Part shown: positions 6,998 to 13,842 of the stretch, piece after piece | Layout: each line of letters opens with the position of its first letter | Numbering within the stretch: position 1 is the first letter of the stretch | DNA from: an uncultured Bacilli bacterium | GTDB taxonomy: Bacteria; Bacillota_I; Bacilli_A; RF39; UBA660 | DNA: 18,248 bases | NCBI GenBank assembly: GCA_944363865.1 | Contig: CALVVN010000049.1 | Location: 1 to 18,248 of the forward strand | Direction: 5' to 3' | Translations under genes and position numbers: made by a program | The notes under the pieces: model-generated | The model's database searches: none | What the model was told of the DNA's origin: nothing | What the model saw: only the letters and a program-made list of their open reading frames with translations

Positions 6998-8131
6998 TTA
7001 TTTCGTTCGATATTTATTTACAATTTTTTTGATAATTAGCGAAATTGTTGTTAGCAAAAAGAAAATTAATGAAAAAATTAAAACTTTATTTGTTAATGGT
7101 TTCTTGTTTTCTTTTTTATTATTTTCTCTAGCATATGTAATTAAATTACTACTCTTTTCAGCATTAATATCTTCATTGTTATTATCATTTGTTTCTTTCT
7201 GATTATAAATTATCTCATCAATTTTATTTAATGATTTTTCATTTTTAACTACCTTATATCTATAGAACATTAGCTTACTATTTTCGTCTTTCTCATAACC
7301 TTCTATGTAGTTATAATATCCATCCAAATAATTTTGTTCAATGTTTGTGCATTTGTATAATCTATCTTGGTATTTATAAACATTAATAGGCGATTCGACA
7401 GTTTTATTCTTTATTTCTTTTTCTAAATCAATTGTCAATTTACACACTATTTCGTCACAGTCAATAGCATAATTTGTGTTAGTTATATTTTGAAAGGTTA
7501 AATATTTATATAAATCATGCCCACTTGAAATGCCTATTTGACTAATTAAATTATTATTATTTATAAAATAAATTTCTAATTTCATATTTTCTAATTTTTT
7601 AAAATTATTTAATGTCAAAGAAATCTTATCATGATTTTCAAAGTCAATAGCAATTTCATCTTTTACTCCATCATCTAATTTATCAAACCTCTCTATAGAA
7701 AAATCCATATGATCTGTTATTTCATATTCCAATATTGTTTTATTACTTATTAATTGAATTTCAGTAATGTTCACTAAATCACTTGAAATAATGTTAAATA
7801 TATGAAGCGTCTTAATTAAATTAATATCTCTTTTTTGTTCAAGTGCAACATTTTCTATAGTTCTGTATTCTTTATATTCTGGAGAATCATATGATATTAC
7901 CCAATCGCTTAAAATATAATTCTCTTTGTCTAAATATTCACAATTATATTCATCATCCAATCTAATATAATTTACTTTTTCTTTGTTTCTATACCATTTA
8001 TACCTTTCCTCCTCTTCTATAATAATATTTTTACCAATTGGTTTATCTTGCGACCAATCACTCCATGTTTCTTCTGCTTGTATTTTCATTTGAGGTATTA
8101 AAAGCAAGCAAAATAAAAAAAACTTTTTCAT
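6998..8131 (-). CDS. Secreted membrane-anchored protein with WSDWS motif, unknown
   Basis: The 377-residue protein has a signal peptide (1-19, ending KIQA), a large extracellular part, and one C-terminal membrane helix (about 347-368) with a basic tail, so it is a type I membrane protein. Just after the signal comes ETWSDWSQDKP with a following RYKWYR; a weaker copy, LSDWVISYDS with YKEYR, follows about 50 residues later. This resembles the tryptophan ladder of thrombospondin type 1 repeats, but the usual cysteines are absent. The middle is beta-rich with a few cysteines; residues about 310-340 are Asn/Glu-rich linker. The start at 8131 has GGAG six bases upstream; the ATG six bases earlier is too close to it. 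It lies directly before spoIIAA, so a sporulation role is possible but unproven. Confidence 0.8.
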   Translation of the reverse strand: MKKFFLFCLLLIPQMKIQAEETWSDWSQDKPIGKNIIIEEEERYKWYRNKEKVNYIRLDDEYNCEYLDKENYILSDWVISYDSPEYKEYRTIENVALEQKRDINLIKTLHIFNIISSDLVNITEIQLISNKTILEYEITDHMDFSIERFDKLDDGVKDEIAIDFENHDKISLTLNNFKKLENMKLEIYFINNNNLISQIGISSGHDLYKYLTFQNITNTNYAIDCDEIVCKLTIDLEKEIKNKTVESPINVYKYQDRLYKCTNIEQNYLDGYYNYIEGYEKDENSKLMFYRYKVVKNEKSLNKIDEIIYNQKETNDNNNEDINAEKSSNLITYARENNKKENKKPLTNKVLIFSLIFFLLTTISLIIKKIVNKYRTK

Positions 8132-8145
8132 TTTCATCTCCTTTC

Positions 8146-8164
8146 TAGATAGTTTTGCTATCTA
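8146..8164 (-). promoter_or_regulatory. Leader hairpin or operator before the WSDWS-protein gene
   Basis: TAGATAG and CTATCTA form a seven-base inverted repeat around five bases, just upstream of the AAAGGAG ribosome site of the gene at 6998-8131. It may be an RNA hairpin that exposes or protects the site, or an operator. There is no T-run after it on the minus strand, so it is not a terminator. Coordinates may be off by one base. Confidence 0.3.
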
Positions 8165-8202
8165 CTTATATTATTATCCTTTTTCAATTAAAACGCTTCC
8201 AT

Positions 8203-8250
8203 AAAAAAATCTTATATTAAAGTAATTTAATATTACTCATATAAGATTTT
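8203..8250 (-). terminator. Strong terminator of the collagen-glycosyltransferase unit
   Basis: A 12-base stem (AAAATCTTATAT at 8206-8217 with ATATAAGATTTT at 8239-8250) encloses a second stem, AGTAAT/ATTACT. On the minus strand it is followed by a run of seven T. It starts just beyond the glycosyltransferase stop and closes that transcript. Confidence 0.8.
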
Positions 8251-8255
8251 CGTTT

Positions 8256-9338
8256 TCATTTTACTTTTGCTTCTATTAATAATAGATTATTTTTTAAACG
8301 CTCATCTTTGTCATTAATTTTAATTGCTTTTTTTATTGCTTCTAACGCTTTTTCATACTTTTCTTGATAAAAATAACTTAATGATAATAAATCATATGGA
8401 GTTTCATTATAACAATTTGGCTCATTAATATATATTTTATCATGTTGTTTTATTTCTAATAATTTTTTTACATAATATTCTACTTTTGGCCAATCTTGTT
8501 GCTCATATTTTAAAAGTGCCATTTCCATATATGGTTCTCTTAGATTTGGAGTTTCACTGATTGCCTTTTCAAACCATATTTCGGCTTTTTCATATTTATT
8601 TAATGCTTTGTAACTTCTGCCAATAAAACGCATTGATGCTGCGCGTTCGGGCTTCCAAATAGCACTTTTAAGTTTTAAATGTTTTTTTAATGTTTTTATA
8701 CATTTTTTCCATTTACCATAAAACATATATTCTCTGCCTAAATAATGCATATTCCTATCATCATTGGGGTTTTCTTTAATTGATAGTTCTAATAGTCCTA
8801 AATAACTAGACCTAGATTTGGTTGAATCAGGATAATGGTTTAAAGTTATTTCATCTGTTGTTATAGCATTTTCAATTTCATTTTTTGTGCATAGTATTTC
8901 GTGCACTGGATACTTCCAAAAGTAATTTTTCCTATCATGTATTTTGCTAATATAGAAATTAACTGCCGGCTCACCATTTTCATAAAAACTCCAGTTATAA
9001 TTATAGTGCACTCTGTTAGTGTTTTCATTCCAAAGATTTTCTAGAGTCTTTCTCCACCTCGGTTTAAAAACTTCATCTAAGTCTGTGCATACGCATATGT
9101 CTGCATCTTCCGGAACTAAATCCAACGACGCATTTCTAGCATTATCAAATCTCCAAGGTTCTATTTTTTTTACTTCAACAACGGCCCCAAGTTTTCTTAA
9201 AATTGATACTGTATTGTCTGTTGACCCTGTATCTAAAACATATATTTCATCTGCCTCTTTCATGGATTTATACCATCTTTCAGCAAATTTTTCTTCATTT
9301 TTAGTTATCGCATAAACGCAAACTTTATATTTATTCAT
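8256..9338 (-). CDS. Family 2 glycosyltransferase with C-terminal TPR-like repeats
   Basis: The N-terminal half is a GT-A family 2 domain: CVYAITKNEEKF, LDTGSTDNT (36-43), a conserved RNAS (68-71), and the metal/nucleotide-sugar DxD motif in TDLDEVF (86-89). From about residue 180 the protein consists of helical pairs of TPR type (for example YKALNKYEKAEIWFEKAI and YQEKYEKALEAIKKAIKIN). Cytoplasmic protein O-glycosyltransferases often carry such repeats. I chose the start at 9338 because GGAGG lies upstream (spacing about 11); the ATG at 9356 is part of that site. It follows the collagen-like gene by about 40 bases in one unit, so that protein's threonines are the likely acceptors. Acceptor and sugar are inference. 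Confidence 0.88.
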   Translation of the reverse strand: MNKYKVCVYAITKNEEKFAERWYKSMKEADEIYVLDTGSTDNTVSILRKLGAVVEVKKIEPWRFDNARNASLDLVPEDADICVCTDLDEVFKPRWRKTLENLWNENTNRVHYNYNWSFYENGEPAVNFYISKIHDRKNYFWKYPVHEILCTKNEIENAITTDEITLNHYPDSTKSRSSYLGLLELSIKENPNDDRNMHYLGREYMFYGKWKKCIKTLKKHLKLKSAIWKPERAASMRFIGRSYKALNKYEKAEIWFEKAISETPNLREPYMEMALLKYEQQDWPKVEYYVKKLLEIKQHDKIYINEPNCYNETPYDLLSLSYFYQEKYEKALEAIKKAIKINDKDERLKNNLLLIEAKVK

Positions 9339-9379
9339 ATACTTAATTTCCTCCATATTGATTTATTAGTAAAATATTT

Positions 9380-10027
9380 TTACGGTCCAGTAGGTCCCGT
9401 TGGTCCTGTTGGCCCTGTTGGTCCTGTTGGTCCTGTTGGTCCTGTTGGTCCTGTTGCTCCAGTATCTCCTGTTGGTCCCGTTGCACCAGTTGGCCCTGTT
9501 GCGCCTGTAGCTCCGGTTAGCCCTGTCGCCCCAGTATCTCCAGTTGGTCCTGTTGGTCCCGTTGCACCTGTTTCTCCAGTATCTCCTGTTGGTCCTGTTG
9601 CTCCTGTAGGTCCCGTTGGTCCTGTTGCACCCGTTGCACCAGTTGGCCCTGTTGGTCCTGTTATTCCTTGAGGTATAGTTAAATTCAAGAAAAAATTAGG
9701 TGAAGTACCTGTTATGCTTGCTTGAGCTAATGTTCCCGGACTACCCGTTTCTACCGTTCCTATTCCAGTGTTTACGGATGCCCCAGTTGGTCCTGTTGCC
9801 CCTGTTGCTCCCGTTGCTCCTGTTGCACCTGTTGGTCCTGTTGCTCCTGTTGGTCCTGTTGCTCCTGTAGGTCCCGTTGGTCCTGTTGCACCCGTTGGCC
9901 CTGTTGGTCCGCCACTAGGTCCTGTTGGTCCTGTTGGTCCAAAACAACAACATGATATTATTTTTTGATTATTATAATCTTTAATTTTATTTATTGCTCT
10001 TTGGTATGCATCATCACATCTATTCAT
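9380..10027 (-). CDS. Collagen-like (GPT/GAT) surface protein, exosporium type
   Basis: The 215-residue protein begins with about 25 ordinary residues and a CCC cluster (26-28). A Gly-X-Thr collagen block (30-82, with one SGG break) follows, then a non-collagen module (about 83-120: TGIGTVETGSPG to LNLTIPQG), then a second collagen block running to the stop (121-215). Most triplets are GPT or GAT, with some GDT, GET and GLT. Such proteins, known from BclA of Bacillus and Clostridioides exosporium, form trimeric filaments with O-glycosylated threonines. The spacer module resembles those in other Firmicute collagen-like proteins. The usual C-terminal trimerising globular domain is missing. AGGAGG precedes the ATG at 10027. 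No signal peptide is seen, fitting assembly from the mother-cell cytoplasm. Confidence 0.9.
   Translation of the reverse strand: MNRCDDAYQRAINKIKDYNNQKIISCCCFGPTGPTGPSGGPTGPTGATGPTGPTGATGPTGATGPTGATGATGATGATGPTGASVNTGIGTVETGSPGTLAQASITGTSPNFFLNLTIPQGITGPTGPTGATGATGPTGPTGATGPTGDTGETGATGPTGPTGDTGATGLTGATGATGPTGATGPTGDTGATGPTGPTGPTGPTGPTGPTGPTGP
9383..9667 (-). repeat. Collagen block 2: 9-bp triplet-of-codons repeat
   Basis: Degenerate tandem 9-bp units encoding GPT or GAT (GGTCCTGTT and variants on the plus strand) fill 9383-9667. They are nearly identical near the 3' end (about 9391-9450). The tract is far richer in G+C than its surroundings. Such DNA is prone to slippage, so length probably varies between strains. 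Confidence 0.9.
9782..9940 (-). repeat. Collagen block 1: 9-bp tandem repeat
   Basis: A second, shorter set of the same 9-bp units encodes residues 30-82 of the collagen-like protein. A small irregularity at the SGG break interrupts the register of the triplets. Confidence 0.88.
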
Positions 10028-10044
10028 TTTTACCTCCTATAGTA

Positions 10045-10073
10045 TAATTTATGCGACTTTAATTAAATTGTAT
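10045..10073 (-). promoter_or_regulatory. Mother-cell sigma (E/K-type) promoter of the collagen-like gene
   Basis: On the minus strand CATAAATTA (10045-10053) fits the sigma-K -10 (CATANNNTA) and, read as CATAAATT, is one base off the sigma-E -10. An AC lies 16 bases upstream (sigma-K) and an ATA 17 bases upstream (sigma-E). A sigma-A reading at TATACT would place the transcript start inside the ribosome site. A very similar stretch precedes the cysteine desulfurase gene, which weakens a purely sporulation reading. Confidence 0.35.
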
Positions 10074-10097
10074 TTATTTATGGCAATTTTTTATAAT
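10068..10097 (+). promoter_or_regulatory. Sigma-A-type promoter of dacF
   Basis: TTGTAT (10068-10073) and TATAAT (10092-10097) are 18 bases apart, 40 bases before the dacF start. It overlaps the collagen-gene promoter on the other strand, so the divergent genes share this control region. No clear sigma-F or sigma-G box was found for dacF. Confidence 0.45.
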
Positions 10098-10136
10098 ATA
10101 TTATTAATTTATGCATATTTTTTAATAGGTGAAATA

Positions 10137-11297
10137 ATGAAAAAAATTATTTTAAGTTTATTTTTAATGTTAATATCATTTAATTTTGATCATGTCTGTG
10201 CCAAAATTAATATTGAATTAAATTCTAAAAGTGCAGTAATTATTGAAGAGTCAAGCAAAAAAGTATTGTTTGAAAAAAATTCTGATGAAAAATTAGCACC
10301 TGCATCTATGACAAAAATAATGACACTTCTACTAATAGCAGAAGCGATTGAAGATGGACGCTTATCTTTAGATAAAGAAGTTTCGGCAAGTGAATATGCT
10401 GTCTCAATGGGTGGAAGTCAAGTATATTTAGAAGCTAACTCAAAATATAAGGTTAGTGAATTAATCAAAGCTATTGGTGTAGGAAGTGCTAACGACGCTG
10501 CTGTAGTACTAGCAGAAGTAATCGGTGGTACCGTTGAGAACTTTGTCGCTATGATGAATGCAAAAGTTAAAGAATTAGGCTTAAAAAACACCAACTTTAA
10601 AAACCCTCATGGTTTAGATGAGGCCAATCATTATTCTACAGCCTATGATATGGCTATAATTGCGAGCGAACTAGTAAAATATAATTATATTCTAGATGTC
10701 ACTAGTACATATGAAGACAACTTCACTCACCCTAATGGAAAAAGTATATGGTTAGTAAATACAAATTCATTAATAAGATTTTATGATGGTGTTGATGGTT
10801 TAAAAACTGGGTACACATCAGAAGCGGGTTATTGTTTAACTGCAACAAAAAAAGTTGGTGATATGCGTATTATAACAGTTACTATGAATGCAGAAACTAA
10901 AGAAGCCAGAAATACTGACACAATTAAACTAATGGAGACTGCTTTTAGTATGTTTAATGTTAAAACAGTTATAAATAGTTCTACTGCTCTAGGACAAATA
11001 TTTGTAGATAAAAGCCCCACAAAATATGTGGATTATTATTTAGAGGAAGATGCAAAAATATTATTTAATAGTGAATTACGTGATATAAATTATGATTATG
11101 AAATAGAACTTAATGATTTGACCGCGCCTCTTAGTTCAGGAGAAATAATAGGCAAACTTAAATTAAAGTATGATAACGAAACTGTTCAATATAATTTAGT
11201 AGTAAAAGATGAAATTAAAAAAGCCACTTTTTTTCAAACAATAATATCTTATTTTAAAGATGTAATAAGTGGAAATATTAACTTTATTAAAAACTAA
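10137..11297 (+). CDS. dacF: D-alanyl-D-alanine carboxypeptidase DacF (PBP5 family)
   Basis: This low-molecular-weight penicillin-binding protein removes the terminal D-Ala from peptidoglycan stem peptides outside the membrane. All three serine-peptidase motifs are present: SMTK (57-60, Ser57 nucleophile), SAN (117-119) and KTG (223-225). A signal peptide covers about 1-22 (ends VCAK). After the catalytic domain come the PBP5-type C-terminal beta domain (about 285-360) and a weak C-terminal amphipathic region. The start at 10137 has AGGTG upstream; earlier in-frame ATGs lie inside the promoter. In Bacillus dacF leads directly into spoIIAA; here it lies about 3 kb away in the opposite direction. 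That position suggests DacF, but a vegetative DacA-like role is possible. Confidence 0.93.
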   Translation: MKKIILSLFLMLISFNFDHVCAKINIELNSKSAVIIEESSKKVLFEKNSDEKLAPASMTKIMTLLLIAEAIEDGRLSLDKEVSASEYAVSMGGSQVYLEANSKYKVSELIKAIGVGSANDAAVVLAEVIGGTVENFVAMMNAKVKELGLKNTNFKNPHGLDEANHYSTAYDMAIIASELVKYNYILDVTSTYEDNFTHPNGKSIWLVNTNSLIRFYDGVDGLKTGYTSEAGYCLTATKKVGDMRIITVTMNAETKEARNTDTIKLMETAFSMFNVKTVINSSTALGQIFVDKSPTKYVDYYLEEDAKILFNSELRDINYDYEIELNDLTAPLSSGEIIGKLKLKYDNETVQYNLVVKDEIKKATFFQTIISYFKDVISGNINFIKN

Positions 11298-11320
11298 AAG
11301 TTTTTTAGACTTTTAGTTTT
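11290..11320. terminator. Bidirectional terminator shared by dacF and the RDD gene
   Basis: AAAACTAAAAG (11290-11300) and CTTTTAGTTTT (11310-11320) form a perfect 11-base stem around a nine-base loop, with T-rich tails on both strands. It contains the dacF stop codon and touches the RDD-gene stop, so one hairpin ends both convergent transcripts. Confidence 0.8.
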
Positions 11321-11912
11321 ATTCTTCTACTACAGTAGTTTGACATATTATATCATGCAAGCCTCTACCATTTTTATTTAAAATTATTGTTATAACAATG
11401 ACTAACTGTAAAATATATTCAAAAATATTTATTAAATAAGATATATTATAATAGACATTCTCATTCACAAATAATACACTTAATATTAACACTATATTAG
11501 AAAATATTCCTGTTAGGAAAATTGTCCTTAATATGTATTGCCATATTTTAACATTAGAATCTTTTGAACTTACAATTCTTATACGCATTATTTTTTTACC
11601 TATAGTTTGACCTTGATATAGACAGTTAAATCCCACAAAATAGCTAATAGTTATTACAATATATATTACGGAAGATATAATACTTAATTTTCCTAAATTA
11701 TAATTATAATTTATTGCTTTTTCATTATATTCTTCTAAAGTTATTTTTTCTTCTAATGCATCATTATATATTTCGATGTACTGCGCATATTCTTCTTGAT
11801 ATTCATCTTTATATATATTAATAAAATCAATACTACTTAACGCTTCTGATATTATAATCACAATAAACATATCAATAATAAATGCTACTAATCTTTTCAA
11901 CAACTTTTTCAT
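11319..11912 (-). CDS. RDD-family membrane protein
   Basis: The 197-residue membrane protein starts with the RDD-family signature region (LKRLVAFIIDMFIVIII, with the Arg and Asp in the first helix). It carries the second hallmark, GQTIGKKIMRIRIVSS, followed by the WQYILRTIFL helix. About four membrane segments are visible, with a lysine/glutamate-rich loop (about 33-65) between the first two. RDD proteins are poorly understood; some act in ion transport. It starts four bases after the mechanosensitive-channel stop with only a weak ribosome site, so translation is probably coupled. The pairing with an MscS protein fits a role in ion or osmotic balance, which is inference. Confidence 0.88.
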   Translation of the reverse strand: MKKLLKRLVAFIIDMFIVIIISEALSSIDFINIYKDEYQEEYAQYIEIYNDALEEKITLEEYNEKAINYNYNLGKLSIISSVIYIVITISYFVGFNCLYQGQTIGKKIMRIRIVSSKDSNVKIWQYILRTIFLTGIFSNIVLILSVLFVNENVYYNISYLINIFEYILQLVIVITIILNKNGRGLHDIICQTTVVEE

Positions 11913-11916
11913 TTGA

Positions 11917-12750
11917 TCACTTTCTTTTTGGTTCCTTATTAATTACTTCAACATGTGGATAAGGAATTTTAATGTTTTCCTTTTCAAAGGCTTTTTTAAT
12001 TGAATAATTTAATTTGTATACATTTTCATAAACTTCGCCTAAATCTTTTCCCCATACCCAGGCTCTTAATTTTATTCCAGAATCTTCCCATGAATATACT
12101 CTAACTTTTGGAAATTCTTCGTTTTTATTTCTTCCTTTAGGATTAGGTCCAGATAATTTTTTCATCTCTTTTTGTATAATTTTTATTGCTTTGTCAATGT
12201 CTGCTTCATATGCAATTTCATAATCTACTAATTTAACTGATTCATTATCTTTATAATTAAAGTTTTCTATTGTATAGTAATTCATCTCTCCATTTGGAAT
12301 TAATACTCTTCTATTGTTTACTGTTCTTATAACTGTATGTCTCATAGTGATATCTTCAACCGTTCCACTTACAGCTTTATCAGTGCACTCAATAAAATCG
12401 CCTACTTCGTAAGGACTTCCCATAATTATGGATACAGTACCAAAAAAATTCTTAAGGCTTTCTTGAGCAGCTAAACCTAATACAACTGAACCAATACCTA
12501 ATCCAGATAACAGTGTTACAGAAAACGTACTAAAAATCTCAAATGTTGATAAACACACTATTATACCAATGGAATACAAAACAATTCTTTTTATTCTTCT
12601 AAAAAATAATAGCATTGTCGTCAAATTCTTTGTATTTTTTATTTTTATTGTTTTGTAAATTATTATATCTATTATTTTATCAATAAGAAATGTAATTAAA
12701 ATTATTAAACCTATATCTATTACCTTTTGAATTATATCTATAAAATTCAT
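11917..12750 (-). CDS. Small-conductance mechanosensitive channel (MscS family)
   Basis: The 277-residue protein follows the minimal MscS plan. Two N-terminal membrane helices (about 5-28 and 55-80) are followed by a glycine/alanine-rich pore helix with the conserved GLGIGSVVLGLAAQESLKNFFG. A beta domain (YEVGDFIECTDKAVSGTVEDITMRHTVIRT and RRVLIPNGEM) and a C-terminal alpha/beta domain ending IPYPHVEV complete it. Such channels open under membrane tension and release solutes on osmotic downshock. The start at 12750 follows a GGTAGG ribosome site; an upstream in-frame TTG lies within that site. It forms an operon with the RDD protein. Confidence 0.94.
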   Translation of the reverse strand: MNFIDIIQKVIDIGLIILITFLIDKIIDIIIYKTIKIKNTKNLTTMLLFFRRIKRIVLYSIGIIVCLSTFEIFSTFSVTLLSGLGIGSVVLGLAAQESLKNFFGTVSIIMGSPYEVGDFIECTDKAVSGTVEDITMRHTVIRTVNNRRVLIPNGEMNYYTIENFNYKDNESVKLVDYEIAYEADIDKAIKIIQKEMKKLSGPNPKGRNKNEEFPKVRVYSWEDSGIKLRAWVWGKDLGEVYENVYKLNYSIKKAFEKENIKIPYPHVEVINKEPKRK

Positions 12751-12773
12751 TTGTTTCCTACCTTTCAAATAGA

Positions 12774-12803
12774 ATTATATCATATTATAACTTGACATGT
12801 AAA
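12774..12803 (-). promoter_or_regulatory. Sigma-A promoter of the mscS-RDD operon
   Basis: On the minus strand TTTACA (12798-12803) and TATAAT (12774-12779) are 18 bases apart. A catabolite-control-like element overlaps the -35 (12797-12811). Confidence 0.55.
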
Positions 12804-12811
12804 CGTTACTT
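12797..12811. promoter_or_regulatory. Possible CcpA (cre-like) site
   Basis: ATGTAAACGTTACTT matches the cre consensus WTGNAANCGNWNNCW at all fixed positions but one. It covers the -35 of the mscS promoter, where binding would repress. A single site with one mismatch is weak evidence. Confidence 0.22.
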
Positions 12812-12844
12812 TAAATTAAATATGTGCATTATAATTATTTTTAG

Positions 12845-12853
12845 TGATATAAT
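12845..12853 (+). promoter_or_regulatory. Extended -10 promoter of the VanY-type gene
   Basis: TGATATAAT is a perfect extended -10 (TGNTATAAT) eight bases before the AGGTG ribosome site. No good -35 is seen, as is common for extended -10 promoters. The leader would be only a few bases long. Confidence 0.45.
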
Positions 12854-12870
12854 TAATATGAGGTGAACTT

Positions 12871-13842
12871 GTGAAAAAAAGATTTAAATTTAAAAAAAGT
12901 GTTAAAGTTTTCTTTTTTGTATTATTAGTTGTTGGTATATGTTTTGTAGCATATAATGTTATTATGAATAATGACAAAAATAATAATAATTATAATGAAA
13001 GTTCCGGTAATAATCAAAATACTGATAAAACTGATGAAACTCTTTTGACTTTAGGATATTCTGAAGAAGACATTAGCGTTTTAAAAGCTAATTTATCTGA
13101 TAGTGAAATTAGTTCTTTAGATATATATGATGACAATGTTATTTCATTTGTATCTAATAAATATTTTAATTTTAATAATTTAGAAAGGTATATAACTTAT
13201 AGTGAGAATAATGATTATGATGTTGATGAAATTATTACTCATGTGAATATAAATATAGATAAACCTTTTTACAGTGAAATTAAAACTATAGAAGACCCAA
13301 GTAATTTGTTAGTGTTATGTAATAAGTATAATGCTTTACCTAGTGATTATGAGCCAGAAGATTTAACTGAAGTTGGATCAAGTGGGATTTACATGAGAAG
13401 AGAAGCCGCAGAAAATATGTATCAAATGGTGTTAGCAGCTGAAAGTGCTGGATTAAATGTTAATTTAGTAAGTGGATATAGAAGTTATGACTATCAAGTT
13501 GATTTATATCAAAGACATGTAAGAGAACGTGGGCAAGAAGAAGCAGATCGTGTTTCTGCAAGGGCTGGACATTCTGAACACCAAACTGGATTAGCTATGG
13601 ATTTAAGTAATGATTGGTCTTTAGAAAAATATTTTGAGGATACGGAATTATTTGAATGGTTGAGCGAAAATGATTATAAATACGGTTTTATTTTACGTTA
13701 TCCTAAAGATAAAGAGTATTTAACTGGTTATGATTATGAACCATGGCACTACAGATATGTTGGAGTAGAAGTGGCAACAGTAATTCACGAAGAAGACATC
13801 ACTTATGAAGAATATGTAATGAAATATTTAACGACTAACTAG
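12871..13842 (+). CDS. VanY-type zinc D-Ala-D-Ala carboxypeptidase (peptidase M15B)
   Basis: This is a membrane-anchored metallopeptidase expected to cut the terminal D-Ala from cell-wall peptides. Residues 11-30 form the anchor; 31-55 are an Asn-rich linker. A helical region follows with a LysM-like or PPC-like feel (LGYSEEDISVLKANLSDSEI). The catalytic domain (about 170-320) has SGYRSYDYQVDLY, the zinc ligands His237 and Asp244 in GHSEHQTGLAMDLS, and EPWHYRYVG with Glu290 and His293. It starts with GTG, nine bases after AGGTG. Its last codons form the terminator stem and overlap the convergent gene by 15 bases. In this setting it is more likely a cell-wall or spore-cortex enzyme than a vancomycin-resistance factor; no vanR/S or vanX-like neighbours are present. 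Confidence 0.92.
   Translation: MKKRFKFKKSVKVFFFVLLVVGICFVAYNVIMNNDKNNNNYNESSGNNQNTDKTDETLLTLGYSEEDISVLKANLSDSEISSLDIYDDNVISFVSNKYFNFNNLERYITYSENNDYDVDEIITHVNINIDKPFYSEIKTIEDPSNLLVLCNKYNALPSDYEPEDLTEVGSSGIYMRREAAENMYQMVLAAESAGLNVNLVSGYRSYDYQVDLYQRHVRERGQEEADRVSARAGHSEHQTGLAMDLSNDWSLEKYFEDTELFEWLSENDYKYGFILRYPKDKEYLTGYDYEPWHYRYVGVEVATVIHEEDITYEEYVMKYLTTN

Noticed and set aside
9383..9940. CRISPR or other spaced repeat array
   Set aside because: The repeats are contiguous 9-bp coding units without spacers and fully explained by Gly-X-Thr triplets.
9768..9968. Plus-strand ORF of GPV/APV repeats
   Set aside because: It is the antisense reading of the collagen 9-bp repeats, with no ribosome site; the opposite strand has a proper start and a known protein type.
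10068..10136. Longer N-terminus for DacF from the ATGs at 10068 or 10080
   Set aside because: These codons lie within the predicted promoter, lack ribosome sites, and would place extra hydrophobic sequence before a normal signal peptide.
10060..10137. Sigma-F or sigma-G promoter for dacF
   Set aside because: No spacing gave both boxes; only a sigma-A-like TTGTAT-18-TATAAT was found.
12871..13842. Vancomycin-resistance determinant
   Set aside because: VanY-type peptidases are common in cell-wall metabolism; no ligase, VanX-like or VanRS-like genes lie nearby.
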